Positions 9,969 through 19,124 of a stretch of 64,000 nucleotides of DNA are shown here, piece by piece. The DNA comes from Marinicella litoralis (GTDB lineage Bacteria; Pseudomonadota; Gammaproteobacteria; Xanthomonadales; Marinicellaceae). The notes under the pieces are model-generated. The model was not told where the DNA came from, ran no database searches, and saw only the letters and a program-made list of their open reading frames with translations. The stretch lies in the NCBI RefSeq assembly GCF_002591915.1, contig NZ_NIHB01000001.1, forward strand, positions 535,805-599,804, in the 5' to 3' direction. The position numbers and the translations under genes were made by a program. Position 1 is the first letter of the stretch, and every line of letters starts with the position of its first letter.

Positions 9969-10937
9969 CTAAATTCCTTGTTTTATTATTCTGCTGCCTT
10001 GTTGGTCTACTTGGCAAATGGTGACAAAGCCGTGTTCACTTTGTAAATAATTTTCGCGCAACCATGTGGCTTGTTCTTGGGCCTCTGCCAAGTGTACACA
10101 GGCTGAGAAAATGGTTGGACCTGAACCTGATATACCGACGGCCAAACTGTTCATGCGCTTCAATTGTGCTTGTGTGTTGAGGTAGTCAGGTAGTAAGCCA
10201 GCACGATAAGGTTCAGCCACTTCATCAGTAATGAGGCTGAAGGCCAAGGCCAAATTTTGTTCATAACTTGCAGCAACGAATCCAGCCAAATTTTGACCGA
10301 AACGGATTAAAGTGGCTCGGTCATAGTGTTTGGGTAGCAAGTCTCTGGCTGCTTGGGTGCTGACCAGCACATCGGGATAGGCCAAGACCCAATAGACGTT
10401 TTCGAAAACTGGGATAGATTGTGTCACTTTGGTCTGCCCATGGAGCATCAATTGCAAGCCGCCTAAATAACAAGGTGCCACATTGTCATAATGCAGTGAA
10501 CCACTGATTTCGGCTTCAGATTCGCCCATCAAACGCAACAAAGTCGATTGATCAATGGGTGATTGGTAAAATTGATTCAAGGCATCAAAAGCCGCCACCA
10601 CGGAACAGGCGCTGGATCCCAATCCGCTACAGACAGGGATGTTTTTGTGAAGACTGATTCTGACTTTTTGGGTTGCTACATTGAGTTGTTCTAAATGACG
10701 TTCAAAGGCATGTAACACATGCCAGACAATGTTCGACTCTTTGTCTTTTGGTAAACGATCAGCAAAGGTACCGGTGAGTTCAAACGCATTGTCCTCGCCA
10801 TCCTTCAGTGCCTCAATCGTCACTGAATCACCCAAAAGATCGCCATCAATGGGTTTAAGTGCCAAGCCCAAAGAGTCAAATCCAACACTGACATTACCTA
10901 TGGAAACCGGGGCAAAAACCGTGACCGAATCGTTCAT
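9969..10937 (-). CDS. thrB: Homoserine kinase
   Basis: GHMP kinase of 322 aa from ATG 10937 (MNDSVTVFAPVSIGNVSVG). A longer in-frame extension to 11018 lies inside thrA and is not family-like. The ATP-binding motif PVCSGLGSSACSV and the C-terminal GISGSGPTIFS glycine-rich loop are clear. It phosphorylates homoserine for ThrC. One base separates it from the thrA stop, so it is tightly coupled. Confidence 0.97.
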   Translation of the reverse strand: MNDSVTVFAPVSIGNVSVGFDSLGLALKPIDGDLLGDSVTIEALKDGEDNAFELTGTFADRLPKDKESNIVWHVLHAFERHLEQLNVATQKVRISLHKNIPVCSGLGSSACSVVAAFDALNQFYQSPIDQSTLLRLMGESEAEISGSLHYDNVAPCYLGGLQLMLHGQTKVTQSIPVFENVYWVLAYPDVLVSTQAARDLLPKHYDRATLIRFGQNLAGFVAASYEQNLALAFSLITDEVAEPYRAGLLPDYLNTQAQLKRMNSLAVGISGSGPTIFSACVHLAEAQEQATWLRENYLQSEHGFVTICQVDQQGSRIIKQGI

Positions 10938-10938
10938 A

Positions 10939-13386
10939 TCAATGCTCCTGTTCCCATGCCAAAGTTCGCAGTAAATCGCCAAACAAGCCTGCGGCAGTGA
11001 CTTCAGCCCCAGCGCCATAACCGCGAATAATGAATGGTTTGGGTTGGTAATACAGGGTGTTTATGGCCAAGGCATTTTCACCGGCTTCAATTTCATACAG
11101 TGGATGGTCTGGACCGACTGATTGAATTTTTACTGCGCATTTGTGATCCTTAATTAAAGCCACATAACGCAGCTTTTCTCCTTTTGACTCGGCATCATCA
11201 ATCAATTTTTGGAAAGAGGCATCGTATTCCGGCAGCTGATGCATGAATTGTTCGCCATCAGTCATTGCGGCCAAATGAGCGGGGACCACGGCCTGTAAAT
11301 CAACATCGGATAACTCCAATTCCATGCCCGCTTCTCGAGCAATCACCAACACTTTTCTGGCCACATCCATGCCATTCAAATCTTCGGCAGGGTTGGGCTC
11401 GGTATACCCCAGCTTTTTGGCTTTCAAGGTGGCTTCAGATAAACTCAAACCTTGGTGAATTTCACCAAAAATATAAGACAAAGATCCAGACAATATGCCT
11501 TCAAATTGCAGCAATTGATCGCCGGCACGCAACAAACTTTGTAAATTATCAATCACCGGAAGACCCGCGCCCACATTGGTTTCATATAAGAATCGACGTT
11601 GACGCTTGGCGGCCATGTTCTGTAACTGGTGGTAATAAGTCAAGGAGTCGGTGTTGGCTTTTTTATTGGCTGTGACCACATGAAAGTTGGCTTCTAGGTA
11701 ACTTAAGTAGTTCATTGCAATCTCTTGGTTGCTGGTACAATCAATGATCACAGGATTGGTTAAATGGGCCGAGCGCACAAACTGCTTCAATCGATCCAAA
11801 GACAAACCTTCTTCACAACGGGCCAGTTGAGCTTGCCATTGGTCTAAATCAATGCCATTGGCTGACAATAAACATTGTCTGGAGTTGGCGATGCCAACCA
11901 GATTCAATTCAACTTCCTTGCTCTTGAGCCAGTCTTTCTGTTTATTGATTTGTTGAATCAGTTCATGGCCTACGGTGCCGCAACCAATCAGGAAGGCATC
12001 AATGCGAGGTTTTTTAAGGAACAACTGTTGGTGACAAATTACCACAGCATCATCCACCCTTTTGGCGCGAACCACAGCTGAGATGCTGCGCTCGGAGGAA
12101 TCTTGGGCGATGGCAATGATGTTCACTCTGGCATGCGACAAGGCACTGAAAAAACGGCTGGCCGTGCCTTTTTGTTGGTGCATGCGATCACCAATCAATG
12201 TGATGATGGCCAAATCTTTGCGACATTGGATGGGTTCTAACAAGGCATTTTTTAATTCCAATTTGAAAGATTGATTGAGGCGTTTAACTGCCAAATCTGC
12301 TTCTTCACCCGGGACGCAAAAACTGATGCTGTATTCTGATGACGATTGGCTGATCAGGATAACAGAAATGTTGGCTTCACTCATGCTGGCAAATACCCGT
12401 GCTGCCATACCAACCATGCCTTTCATGCCTGGTCCTGACACATTGATCATGGCCACATCTGACAGGTTGGATATGGCTTTGACGGCTTTTTCTTTATCGG
12501 TTTTGGCTGAAATCAAAGTGCCAGCATGGGCTGGGTTCAAAGTGTTTTTAATCACACACTGAATCTGATGCTTGGACAAGGGTGTGATGGTTTTTGGGTG
12601 TAATATTTTGGCACCGAAATAGGACAGTTCCATGGCTTCTTGGTATGACATTTGTTTGATCAGTTGAGCTTGTGCCACCAAGCGAGGATCGACACTGTAA
12701 ATGCCATCCACATCGGTCCAAATCTCACACACAGTGGCAGCGGTACAAACGGCCAATATAGCCGCCGAATAGTCCGAACCATTCCTGCCGAGTAAACACA
12801 AGTCGCCGGCTGGATTGACCCCATAGAAACCAGGCATCACAGCCACCTCTTCTGCATCGGCATAATGTTGTTTAAACAGCTGTACACTTTGTTCGATATC
12901 TGCAATCGGTTCATCACTGAAATCTTCAGTGGTTAAAAAATGTTTGGGATCAATGACGGTGACTTTGCTTTTGGTCCGCAACAAAGCAGCCATTAATAAA
13001 GTACTGAATTTTTCTCCGGTTGAATAGATCTGAGCTGCAGTGACTTTGGGGCAATGACCAATCAACAAACAACCTTGTGCCAAGGACCTCAAATCTTCCA
13101 ATAATTCAGTGGTTTGTAAGTGGTTGTGACTGGCATCAAACCCATCGCGTAACGAGGCACAATCGGTACTGATGGTGAGTAGGTTTTGACTGATCAAATC
13201 CAATTGTGGTGTGATGTCTTGTTGGGCTTGAATCATTGCTATCAGATCAGCCAAGGAGTTGGTAACACCTTGGGGTGCGGAAAACACCCCGCAGACTGGA
13301 ACGGTTTGATGTTCGATCAAACCAACCACATGATTGAATTTAGCTGCTGTGGCCAGTGAAGAGCCACCAAATTTCATTATTTTCAT
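10939..13386 (-). CDS. thrA: Bifunctional aspartokinase I / homoserine dehydrogenase I
   Basis: 815 aa (E. coli ThrA is 820). The N-terminal aspartokinase begins with KFGGSSLAT, followed by paired ACT regulatory domains at about 310-460 (VSGPGMKGMVGMAARVF). The C-terminal homoserine dehydrogenase has the Rossmann motif IGCGTVGHELIQQ near residue 465 and NPAEDLNGMDVARK. It catalyses the first and third steps of threonine synthesis, and threonine feedback through the ACT domains is expected. Starts at 13386 or 13377 are both possible (MKIMKFGG or MKFGG). It is preceded by a leader peptide and attenuator. Confidence 0.97.
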   Translation of the reverse strand: MKIMKFGGSSLATAAKFNHVVGLIEHQTVPVCGVFSAPQGVTNSLADLIAMIQAQQDITPQLDLISQNLLTISTDCASLRDGFDASHNHLQTTELLEDLRSLAQGCLLIGHCPKVTAAQIYSTGEKFSTLLMAALLRTKSKVTVIDPKHFLTTEDFSDEPIADIEQSVQLFKQHYADAEEVAVMPGFYGVNPAGDLCLLGRNGSDYSAAILAVCTAATVCEIWTDVDGIYSVDPRLVAQAQLIKQMSYQEAMELSYFGAKILHPKTITPLSKHQIQCVIKNTLNPAHAGTLISAKTDKEKAVKAISNLSDVAMINVSGPGMKGMVGMAARVFASMSEANISVILISQSSSEYSISFCVPGEEADLAVKRLNQSFKLELKNALLEPIQCRKDLAIITLIGDRMHQQKGTASRFFSALSHARVNIIAIAQDSSERSISAVVRAKRVDDAVVICHQQLFLKKPRIDAFLIGCGTVGHELIQQINKQKDWLKSKEVELNLVGIANSRQCLLSANGIDLDQWQAQLARCEEGLSLDRLKQFVRSAHLTNPVIIDCTSNQEIAMNYLSYLEANFHVVTANKKANTDSLTYYHQLQNMAAKRQRRFLYETNVGAGLPVIDNLQSLLRAGDQLLQFEGILSGSLSYIFGEIHQGLSLSEATLKAKKLGYTEPNPAEDLNGMDVARKVLVIAREAGMELELSDVDLQAVVPAHLAAMTDGEQFMHQLPEYDASFQKLIDDAESKGEKLRYVALIKDHKCAVKIQSVGPDHPLYEIEAGENALAINTLYYQPKPFIIRGYGAGAEVTAAGLFGDLLRTLAWEQEH

Positions 13387-13422
13387 AGTTTTATCAACTT
13401 GAGACTGCTACAAGTCCCGCTT

Positions 13423-13460
13423 AAAAAAAAGCCCGTGAGTTGTTTCCAAATCACGGGCTT
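13423..13460 (-). terminator. thr operon attenuator (intrinsic terminator)
   Basis: On the minus strand a 10-bp stem (AAGCCCGTGA paired with TCACGGGCTT, 12-nt loop) runs straight into a U-tract. It sits between the Thr-rich leader ORF and thrA in the same orientation, the defining layout of transcription attenuation. The terminator starts 22 nt after the leader stop codon. Confidence 0.85.
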
Positions 13461-13481
13461 CTCAGTTTTGTTATTAACGAA

Positions 13482-13547
13482 TCAGCACATGACCAAAATT
13501 TGCAGTGTGGTAATCAGGGTTGTCGATGTGGTGGTTTGATTTTGCAT
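13482..13547 (-). CDS. thrL: thr operon leader peptide
   Basis: A 21-codon ORF (ATG 13547 to TGA) with seven threonine codons (ACC/ACA), in blocks TTT, TT and TT, and two isoleucine codons. It ends just before the intrinsic terminator upstream of thrA. Stalling on scarce Thr-tRNA (and possibly Ile-tRNA) should favour read-through into thrABC, as in enterobacteria. No Shine-Dalgarno sequence is visible; the nearest promoter places transcription start at the A of the ATG, so translation may be leaderless. Confidence 0.85.
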   Translation of the reverse strand: MQNQTTTSTTLITTLQILVMC

Positions 13548-13553
13548 CACACT

Positions 13554-13582
13554 AATATATTGAGTTTACTGGTAAATTACAA
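13554..13582 (-). promoter_or_regulatory. Promoter of the thr operon
   Basis: TTGTAA (13582-13577), a 17-nt spacer and TATATT (13559-13554) on the minus strand. The expected +1 is 13547, the first base of the leader ATG. Confidence 0.55.
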
Positions 13583-13683
13583 CTGTTGATTGAATGGAAT
13601 TAACAATCATCGCAAGAAACACCGAATCACACGCATTCAGATTAATTTAAAGCCATTTGATCTGATACCAGGGTTCATGAGTA

Positions 13684-13714
13684 GGGGTGACCAAGCACTT
13701 GTGGTTTCACCCCC
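13684..13714. repeat. Inverted repeat, function unknown
   Basis: GGGGTGACCA and TGGTTTCACCCC form a stem with a 2-nt bulge and a loop of about 8 nt. There is no T-run on either side, so it is not an obvious terminator. It lies between the divergent thr promoter and the lipoprotein gene. The rest of 13583-13808 shows only a possible extended -10 (TGGTATAAA, 13772-13780). Confidence 0.3.
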
Positions 13715-13808
13715 CTCTGCATGGCAGTTAAAATATGAGTGTATTTATTCATACCACATTAATACTTAGTTTGGTATAAATGACAGACTGAATAAATCGA
13801 GAGAACGC

Positions 13809-14228
13809 ATGAAAATTTTTGTTGTTGCTGTAGCCATATTGCTGTTGGGGGCTTGTCAAACCAACAGAGGCCATCGTCCTGATTATCAATCTTTTATCCA
13901 AGCCGAACAATTGGTCAAAAAAAGCAGGGTACAACGATTCCGTTTTCAAGGTTGGCAACCCTTGGATGACAGGTATTTGATCCTGAAAAGTTCTCAGCGT
14001 ACCAGTTACTTGGTGAGGTTAATGTCATCTTGTAATGAACTGCCCTATGCACACAGTATTCAACTGAAACAGGATTTTGAGTCAACGTTGAATGCCAAAT
14101 TTGATTCAATTATTGTGCCCGGACAGTTCAACCAAGAATGCACCATACATTCATTGTATGAAATGAATAAAGAACAAAAAGCGGCCTTATTGGACTTTGT
14201 GAATCAAAAAGAAGAGAACAGACCCTAG
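13809..14228 (+). CDS. Lipoprotein resembling DUF6491
   Basis: 139 aa with a lipobox LLGAC (Cys at about 16) after a short hydrophobic stretch. The mature part carries QRFRFQGWQPLDDRYLIL, then SYLVRL with a conserved-looking Cys and a late C-x-I pair. This pattern resembles the DUF6491 proteins of Xanthomonadales-like bacteria; the assignment is from memory of the motif, not a search. The ATG is preceded by GAGAG. Function unknown. Confidence 0.7.
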   Translation: MKIFVVAVAILLLGACQTNRGHRPDYQSFIQAEQLVKKSRVQRFRFQGWQPLDDRYLILKSSQRTSYLVRLMSSCNELPYAHSIQLKQDFESTLNAKFDSIIVPGQFNQECTIHSLYEMNKEQKAALLDFVNQKEENRP

Positions 14229-14412
14229 TCAAATGATGGATGACTTGGCTGCCTTAAGGCCAAAACCGGTGGTTATTTGTTAAATGGGTGTTAATTTTCA
14301 AAATCGTGCTATAAGATAGAATACCGTAGGCGTTTCTCAGTACCCAGTGACTGCGGTATTAAAAGAACATATTATTCGCAGTCGATTTTATTCAATTCGA
14401 CGGCGATTCAAT

Positions 14413-16671
14413 ATGAAAAATACATGCAATAAATTCCATTTCAAAGCAATCAGCATTCACATGTGGACAATGATTTCTTTGGTGGCTGTTACTTTCAGCT
14501 CAAGCTTGCTGGCTCAATCCAATGAAGATGATGAAGACTCAATGGAGCTGGATTCAGTGATAGTTACCGCACAAAAGCGTCCAGAAGATGCTCAACAAGT
14601 CTCTAAGGCCATTTCGACCTTGTCAGGTGATAAATTAGACGTGCTGACTTCAGGCGGCATGGACATTCGATTCCTTAATTCGAGGTTACCCAGTTTACAG
14701 ATTGAATCATCGTTTGGTCGTGCCTTCCCAAGGTTCTACATTCGTGGTTATGGCAACACTGATTTCGATGTGAATGCCTCACAACCGGTTTCATTGATCT
14801 ATGATGAAGTGGTTCAAGAAAATGCCATTTTAAAAGGATTTCCAGCATTCGATTTGGAACGGGTTGAAATGTTGCGCGGACCTCAAGGTACTTTATTTGG
14901 TCGAAACACCCCAGCAGGTGTTGTTAAATTTGACTCAGTAAAACCCTCGCAAGCACAAGAAGCTTATGCCCAAGTGGCTTATGGTACTTTTAACCGCATG
15001 TTGTTTGAAGGCGCTATGGGTGGATCGATTACTGACAGCGCTTCTGGGCGTTTTTCGGTGCAATACCAAACTCGGGATGATTGGGTTGATAATGGCGGGT
15101 TTGTTGACCAGCGAAATGTTTTAGAAGGTTATGATGAATTGGCTTGGCGGGGTCAGTTACGCCATGAGTCTGATGCTTTAGATGTTTTATTCAATCTGCA
15201 TGGCCGTGACAACGAAGGATCGGCCCGCGTCTTCAGGGCCAATATTATTGAGCCAGGAACCAATAACTTTGTCAGTGACTTTGACATGGATGATGTATTT
15301 ACCGATGGTTTGAACAAACAAGAATTGGAACAGATTGGTTTTAATTTGCGCATCAATTATGACATGGGTGATTACACTTTGACTTCAGTAACCGGTTATG
15401 AAGATGTCGAAGTCTTTTCCCGTGGAGACATTGATGGAGGGTATGGCGCAAGCTTTATTGGTACCTTTGGACCAGGCTTCATTCCTTTTCCATCAGAATC
15501 AGCCGTCAGTGTGCCTGACCACAGTCAATTCACTCAAGAGTTCAGGATAGCATCAAATGATTTAGGCGTGTTTGATTGGCAGGGTGGCTTGTTCTATTTC
15601 AATGAAGACATTTCGATTGATAACCTTGGTTATGATTCCTTGGGTGGCAATGTGCAAGACACACTGGCTACACAAAGACAGAAAACCACAGCTTGGGGTT
15701 TATTTATATCGGGTGATTATGACGTTTCAGAACAATTTCGGTTGCAAGCTGGCATGCGTTATTCCAATGATAAAAAGGATTTTGTGGCTGAGAGAATCAC
15801 TTCGCCATTCTCACCCCCCATTGGCCCCTTGGTTGAAAACCCAGAGGATGATGAGATTTCCTGGGATTTAAGTGCCACTTACGAATTCAACGATGACGTC
15901 AATGTATACACCCGTGTTTCCAAAGGGTTCAGGGCCCCAAGTGTACAAGGGCGCATTGCCTTTGGTGACACCACATCAGTGGCCAACTCTGAAACCATTT
16001 TGTCATGGGAAGCCGGTTTGAAGTCAACGTTATTAGACCGAAGGTTGCGAATGAATGCTTCGGTTTACAGTTATGTGGTGGATGATTTGCAACTGACGGC
16101 CGTTGGTGGCGTAGGCAATGTGACTCAATTGTTGAATGCAGATAAGGCCAGAGGGCAAGGTCTTGAATTAGAAATAGAAGCTTTATTAACCGCTGATTTG
16201 TTATTAACTGCCGGTTACTCTTACAACGACACTGAAATTGATGATCCGAATTTATATGTGGCTGGATGTGGTTCGGGTTGTACCGTATTAGATCCAGAAA
16301 GCAGTGTCAATGCAGGACAATTTTTAATCCATGGCAACAACTTGCCGCAAGCGCCAGAGAATGTATTTAACTTAACCTTGTCATACACCCGAGCGATCGG
16401 CTCAGGTGAGTTTTTTACATTTGTTGATTGGGCCTACCGTGATGAGGTGTCATTCTTCTTATATGACTCGGTTGAATACACAGGGAAAAGCCTTTCGGAG
16501 CTGGGTTTAAGAACAGGCTATCGTTGGGGTGAGAAATGGCAAGAGGTTGCATTGTTTGTTCGCAACATGACCGATGAGCATGTGATTGTTGGTGGTATTG
16601 ATTTCAACAACTTGACTGGCTTTGTCAATGAACCCAGAACCTTTGGTGTTGAATATAAAATAGAATTCTGA
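14413..16671 (+). CDS. TonB-dependent outer-membrane receptor
   Basis: 752 aa from ATG 14413; the in-frame extension to 14347 would put 22 residues ahead of the signal peptide. After the signal peptide (ending near LLAQS) come a TonB-box-like DSVIVTAQKR, the plug domain (VEMLRGPQGTLFGRNTPAGVV) and a 22-strand-type barrel ending VEYKIEF with the C-terminal Phe typical of BAM substrates. It imports a ligand across the outer membrane using TonB energy. No Fur box or neighbouring uptake genes identify the ligand, so siderophore, vitamin or glycan remain open. An intrinsic terminator follows. Confidence 0.95.
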   Translation: MKNTCNKFHFKAISIHMWTMISLVAVTFSSSLLAQSNEDDEDSMELDSVIVTAQKRPEDAQQVSKAISTLSGDKLDVLTSGGMDIRFLNSRLPSLQIESSFGRAFPRFYIRGYGNTDFDVNASQPVSLIYDEVVQENAILKGFPAFDLERVEMLRGPQGTLFGRNTPAGVVKFDSVKPSQAQEAYAQVAYGTFNRMLFEGAMGGSITDSASGRFSVQYQTRDDWVDNGGFVDQRNVLEGYDELAWRGQLRHESDALDVLFNLHGRDNEGSARVFRANIIEPGTNNFVSDFDMDDVFTDGLNKQELEQIGFNLRINYDMGDYTLTSVTGYEDVEVFSRGDIDGGYGASFIGTFGPGFIPFPSESAVSVPDHSQFTQEFRIASNDLGVFDWQGGLFYFNEDISIDNLGYDSLGGNVQDTLATQRQKTTAWGLFISGDYDVSEQFRLQAGMRYSNDKKDFVAERITSPFSPPIGPLVENPEDDEISWDLSATYEFNDDVNVYTRVSKGFRAPSVQGRIAFGDTTSVANSETILSWEAGLKSTLLDRRLRMNASVYSYVVDDLQLTAVGGVGNVTQLLNADKARGQGLELEIEALLTADLLLTAGYSYNDTEIDDPNLYVAGCGSGCTVLDPESSVNAGQFLIHGNNLPQAPENVFNLTLSYTRAIGSGEFFTFVDWAYRDEVSFFLYDSVEYTGKSLSELGLRTGYRWGEKWQEVALFVRNMTDEHVIVGGIDFNNLTGFVNEPRTFGVEYKIEF

Positions 16672-16692
16672 ATGGACGGTGATTTAACTCAA

Positions 16693-16717
16693 AACCCTTC
16701 AACTTGAAGGGTTTTTT
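16693..16717 (+). terminator. Intrinsic terminator after the TonB receptor
   Basis: AACCCTTC and GAAGGGTT pair across an AACTT loop and are followed by a T-run. Confidence 0.8.
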
Positions 16718-16772
16718 TGTTCGAGGTTTGGCCTACAATGATGAATCATGTTCATGGTTACCCTGTACTGAA

Positions 16773-17135
16773 TTGAAAATAATTTCAGGTTTGTTGATTT
16801 TGATTGCTTACCACCAAACTGGTGAGGCTTTGATGTATTGGTCTGGTTGGCCGATTCCAGGTTCAGTGATTGGCATGTTATTGTTGTTGCTCAGCTTGAT
16901 GTTATTTAATAAACCACCCAAGCCTATTAAACATTCTGCTGAATTTTTACTGCGTCATTTATCGTTGTTATTTGTTCCGGCTGGTGTGGGCATGATGCTG
17001 TTGTTTGATTTGATCGCAGACCAATGGGTGGCGATGTTGCTCAGTTTGGTTTTGAGCACGGTCATATCATTGGCCTTCACGGCTTGGTTGATGCAATTTA
17101 TATTGAAATTTATGGGTCGACCAGACCATGAATGA
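16773..17135 (+). CDS. lrgA: LrgA/CidA family holin-like protein
   Basis: 120 aa from TTG 16773. The longer frame reaches back into the terminator at 16693 and adds a non-family segment, so a TTG start is preferred. Four hydrophobic helices and the family motif PIPGSVIGMLLL are present. It overlaps lrgB by 8 bp. LrgA/CidA proteins are small membrane proteins linked to murein hydrolase control and, in some species, pyruvate transport. Confidence 0.85.
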   Translation: MKIISGLLILIAYHQTGEALMYWSGWPIPGSVIGMLLLLLSLMLFNKPPKPIKHSAEFLLRHLSLLFVPAGVGMMLLFDLIADQWVAMLLSLVLSTVISLAFTAWLMQFILKFMGRPDHE

Positions 17136-17853
17136 ACTGATTCAATCTGCGGTGGTTTTGTTCCATGGCAATCCTTTGTTAGGCTTGGTTTTAACTTTGC
17201 TTGTGTTCTATCTGGCCCAAGCCATGTATCATAAATTCAATGCCACACCCTTGTTACACCCGGTATTGCTTTCAATCGTGGTTATTATTGGCTTGTTGCT
17301 GTTATTAGAAATTGACTATTCAACTTATATGAGCGGTGGGCAATTGATTCACTTTTTTTTGGGCCCTGCCACGGTGGCTCTGGCTTGGCCTTTGCACCAA
17401 AATTTTAAAGCAATCAAAGCAATGTGGTTACCAGTCTTGGTGGCAGTGATTGCCGGTGTATTGGTGGCTGCCACATCGGCCATTTATTTGGCTCGATGGT
17501 TGGGTGCGGATGTGGTGACTCAGCTGTCACTGGCACCTAAATCTGTGACCACACCCGTGGCCATCGCTGTGGTCGAAAAAATCGGCGGTTTGCCGGCATT
17601 GACGGCTGGCTTTGTTATTGTCACTGGGGTGGTGGGCGCCATGTTGGGTTCATTGGTGTTTAAATGGATGGGTATAGATGACCAAAAAGTCAAAGGCATC
17701 GCAATGGGCGTTTCTGCGCATGGGGTGGGTACTGCCAGGGCGTGGCAAATCAATCAAACCATGGGTGCCTATGCTGGATTGGCGATGGGCGTTGCGGCCT
17801 TGTTGATTGCTTTTATTTTACCGCCATGGTTGCAGCTTTTGGGATTGTGGTGA
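17128..17853 (+). CDS. lrgB: LrgB/CidB family protein
   Basis: 241-aa membrane protein with about seven hydrophobic helices. Family motifs include LAPKSVTTPVAI and GVSAHGVGTARAW. It pairs with the overlapping lrgA, as in most genomes. Its role is in membrane permeability, autolysis or metabolite transport; the family function is not settled. Confidence 0.93.
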   Translation: MNELIQSAVVLFHGNPLLGLVLTLLVFYLAQAMYHKFNATPLLHPVLLSIVVIIGLLLLLEIDYSTYMSGGQLIHFFLGPATVALAWPLHQNFKAIKAMWLPVLVAVIAGVLVAATSAIYLARWLGADVVTQLSLAPKSVTTPVAIAVVEKIGGLPALTAGFVIVTGVVGAMLGSLVFKWMGIDDQKVKGIAMGVSAHGVGTARAWQINQTMGAYAGLAMGVAALLIAFILPPWLQLLGLW

Positions 17854-17926
17854 ATTTGACCTAACAGCTAATTTTGCGTGATGCTTGAGGCCAATGCTAC
17901 AATCATTGCAATTAAAGGGTGGTTGT

Positions 17927-19108
17927 ATGAATACTGAAATCAAAAGAAGTCGAATCCAATCATTGGATATCCTGAGGGGTTTGGTGATTGTGTTGATGGC
18001 GATTGATCACGTCAGAGACATGTGGTCTTTGGAGGCTTTTCAGCCTGAGGATTTAAGCCAAACATCACCTGAGTATTTCTTTACCCGTTGGATCACGCAT
18101 TTCTGTGCACCTGTTTTTGTTTTTTTGGCCGGCACATCATCATTTCTGTACCAAGTCAAAATCAATGACACCAAAGCTTTGAGTCGGTTTTTATTGATTC
18201 GTGGTTTGTGGTTAATCTTGGTTGAAGTTATGGTGATTAATGCCAGTTGGATGCTGGGATTTTTCTGGTCTGAATGGGGTTTCTTTTTGCAGGTCATATG
18301 GGCGATTGGAATTTCAATGATTGCATTGGCCGGTCTGGTTTGGTTGTCTGACAAGATGATACTGCTGATTGCGTTGCTGCTGATATTTGGACACAATGCT
18401 TTGAATTTCATTGTACCTGCTGATTTGGGCTCGTTCAGTTGGTTGTGGAAAATGCTGCATGAGTCAGGCTACCACGGCTTGAATCAGAGCGGTAATTGGG
18501 GCGTTTATTTTGCTTATCCGATGATTCCGTGGATGGGTGTGATGGCTGCCGGTTATGTGTTTGGAAATGTCATGACTTTTACACTTGAAAGGAGGACGCA
18601 GTGGTTGTATCGATTGGGTTTGGCTGCCATCGTTTTATTTGTGATCTTGCGGTATTCTAATGTTTATGGTGATACCGCTGTATGGGAGCCACAGCAAACG
18701 ATGTTGTTTACTTTCATGTCTTTTTTGAACACCCAAAAATACCCACCTTCCTTGTTATATGTATTGATGACAATGGGGCCGGCATTTTTGTTGCTGATAT
18801 TGTTTGAGAAAAAAGACTATAAGTGGTTCGGTTTTTTGCGGGTATTTGGCAGGGTGCCATTCTTTTTCTACGTGCTACACTTTATAGTGATTCACCTGAC
18901 TTCAATGGTGTATTTCAAGCTGTTTCATGGTGAATGGTTTGATTTGGCGAATACACAAAATCCACAGAATTGGCCTGATTTTTACCAACCTTCCTTACTG
19001 AGGTTGTACGTGGCATGGGCGGTGATTGTGGTGTTTTTCTATTACTTGTGTCGTTGGTTTGACCGTTATAAATCAACGCATCAACAGTGGTGGCTGAAGT
19101 TCCTTTAA
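17927..19108 (+). CDS. DUF1624/HGSNAT-like membrane acyltransferase
   Basis: 393 aa from ATG 17927, which has a good AAAGGG ribosome-binding site; the frame upstream to 17885 is not needed. It opens with the signature RSRIQSLDILRGLVIVLMAI followed by DHVRDM, whose His is the acyl acceptor in heparan-alpha-glucosaminide acetyltransferases. About ten transmembrane helices follow, with PFFFYVLHF near the end. It probably acetylates a sugar or lipid at the membrane; substrate unknown. It is convergent with mscS. Confidence 0.82.
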   Translation: MNTEIKRSRIQSLDILRGLVIVLMAIDHVRDMWSLEAFQPEDLSQTSPEYFFTRWITHFCAPVFVFLAGTSSFLYQVKINDTKALSRFLLIRGLWLILVEVMVINASWMLGFFWSEWGFFLQVIWAIGISMIALAGLVWLSDKMILLIALLLIFGHNALNFIVPADLGSFSWLWKMLHESGYHGLNQSGNWGVYFAYPMIPWMGVMAAGYVFGNVMTFTLERRTQWLYRLGLAAIVLFVILRYSNVYGDTAVWEPQQTMLFTFMSFLNTQKYPPSLLYVLMTMGPAFLLLILFEKKDYKWFGFLRVFGRVPFFFYVLHFIVIHLTSMVYFKLFHGEWFDLANTQNPQNWPDFYQPSLLRLYVAWAVIVVFFYYLCRWFDRYKSTHQQWWLKFL

Positions 19109-19124
19109 GGCCAATTGTTCTGAA

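Noticed and set aside
13735-13779. 14-codon ORF (with two Thr codons) as a second leader peptide
   Set aside because: It is upstream of an unrelated lipoprotein gene, has no attenuator and no ribosome-binding site.
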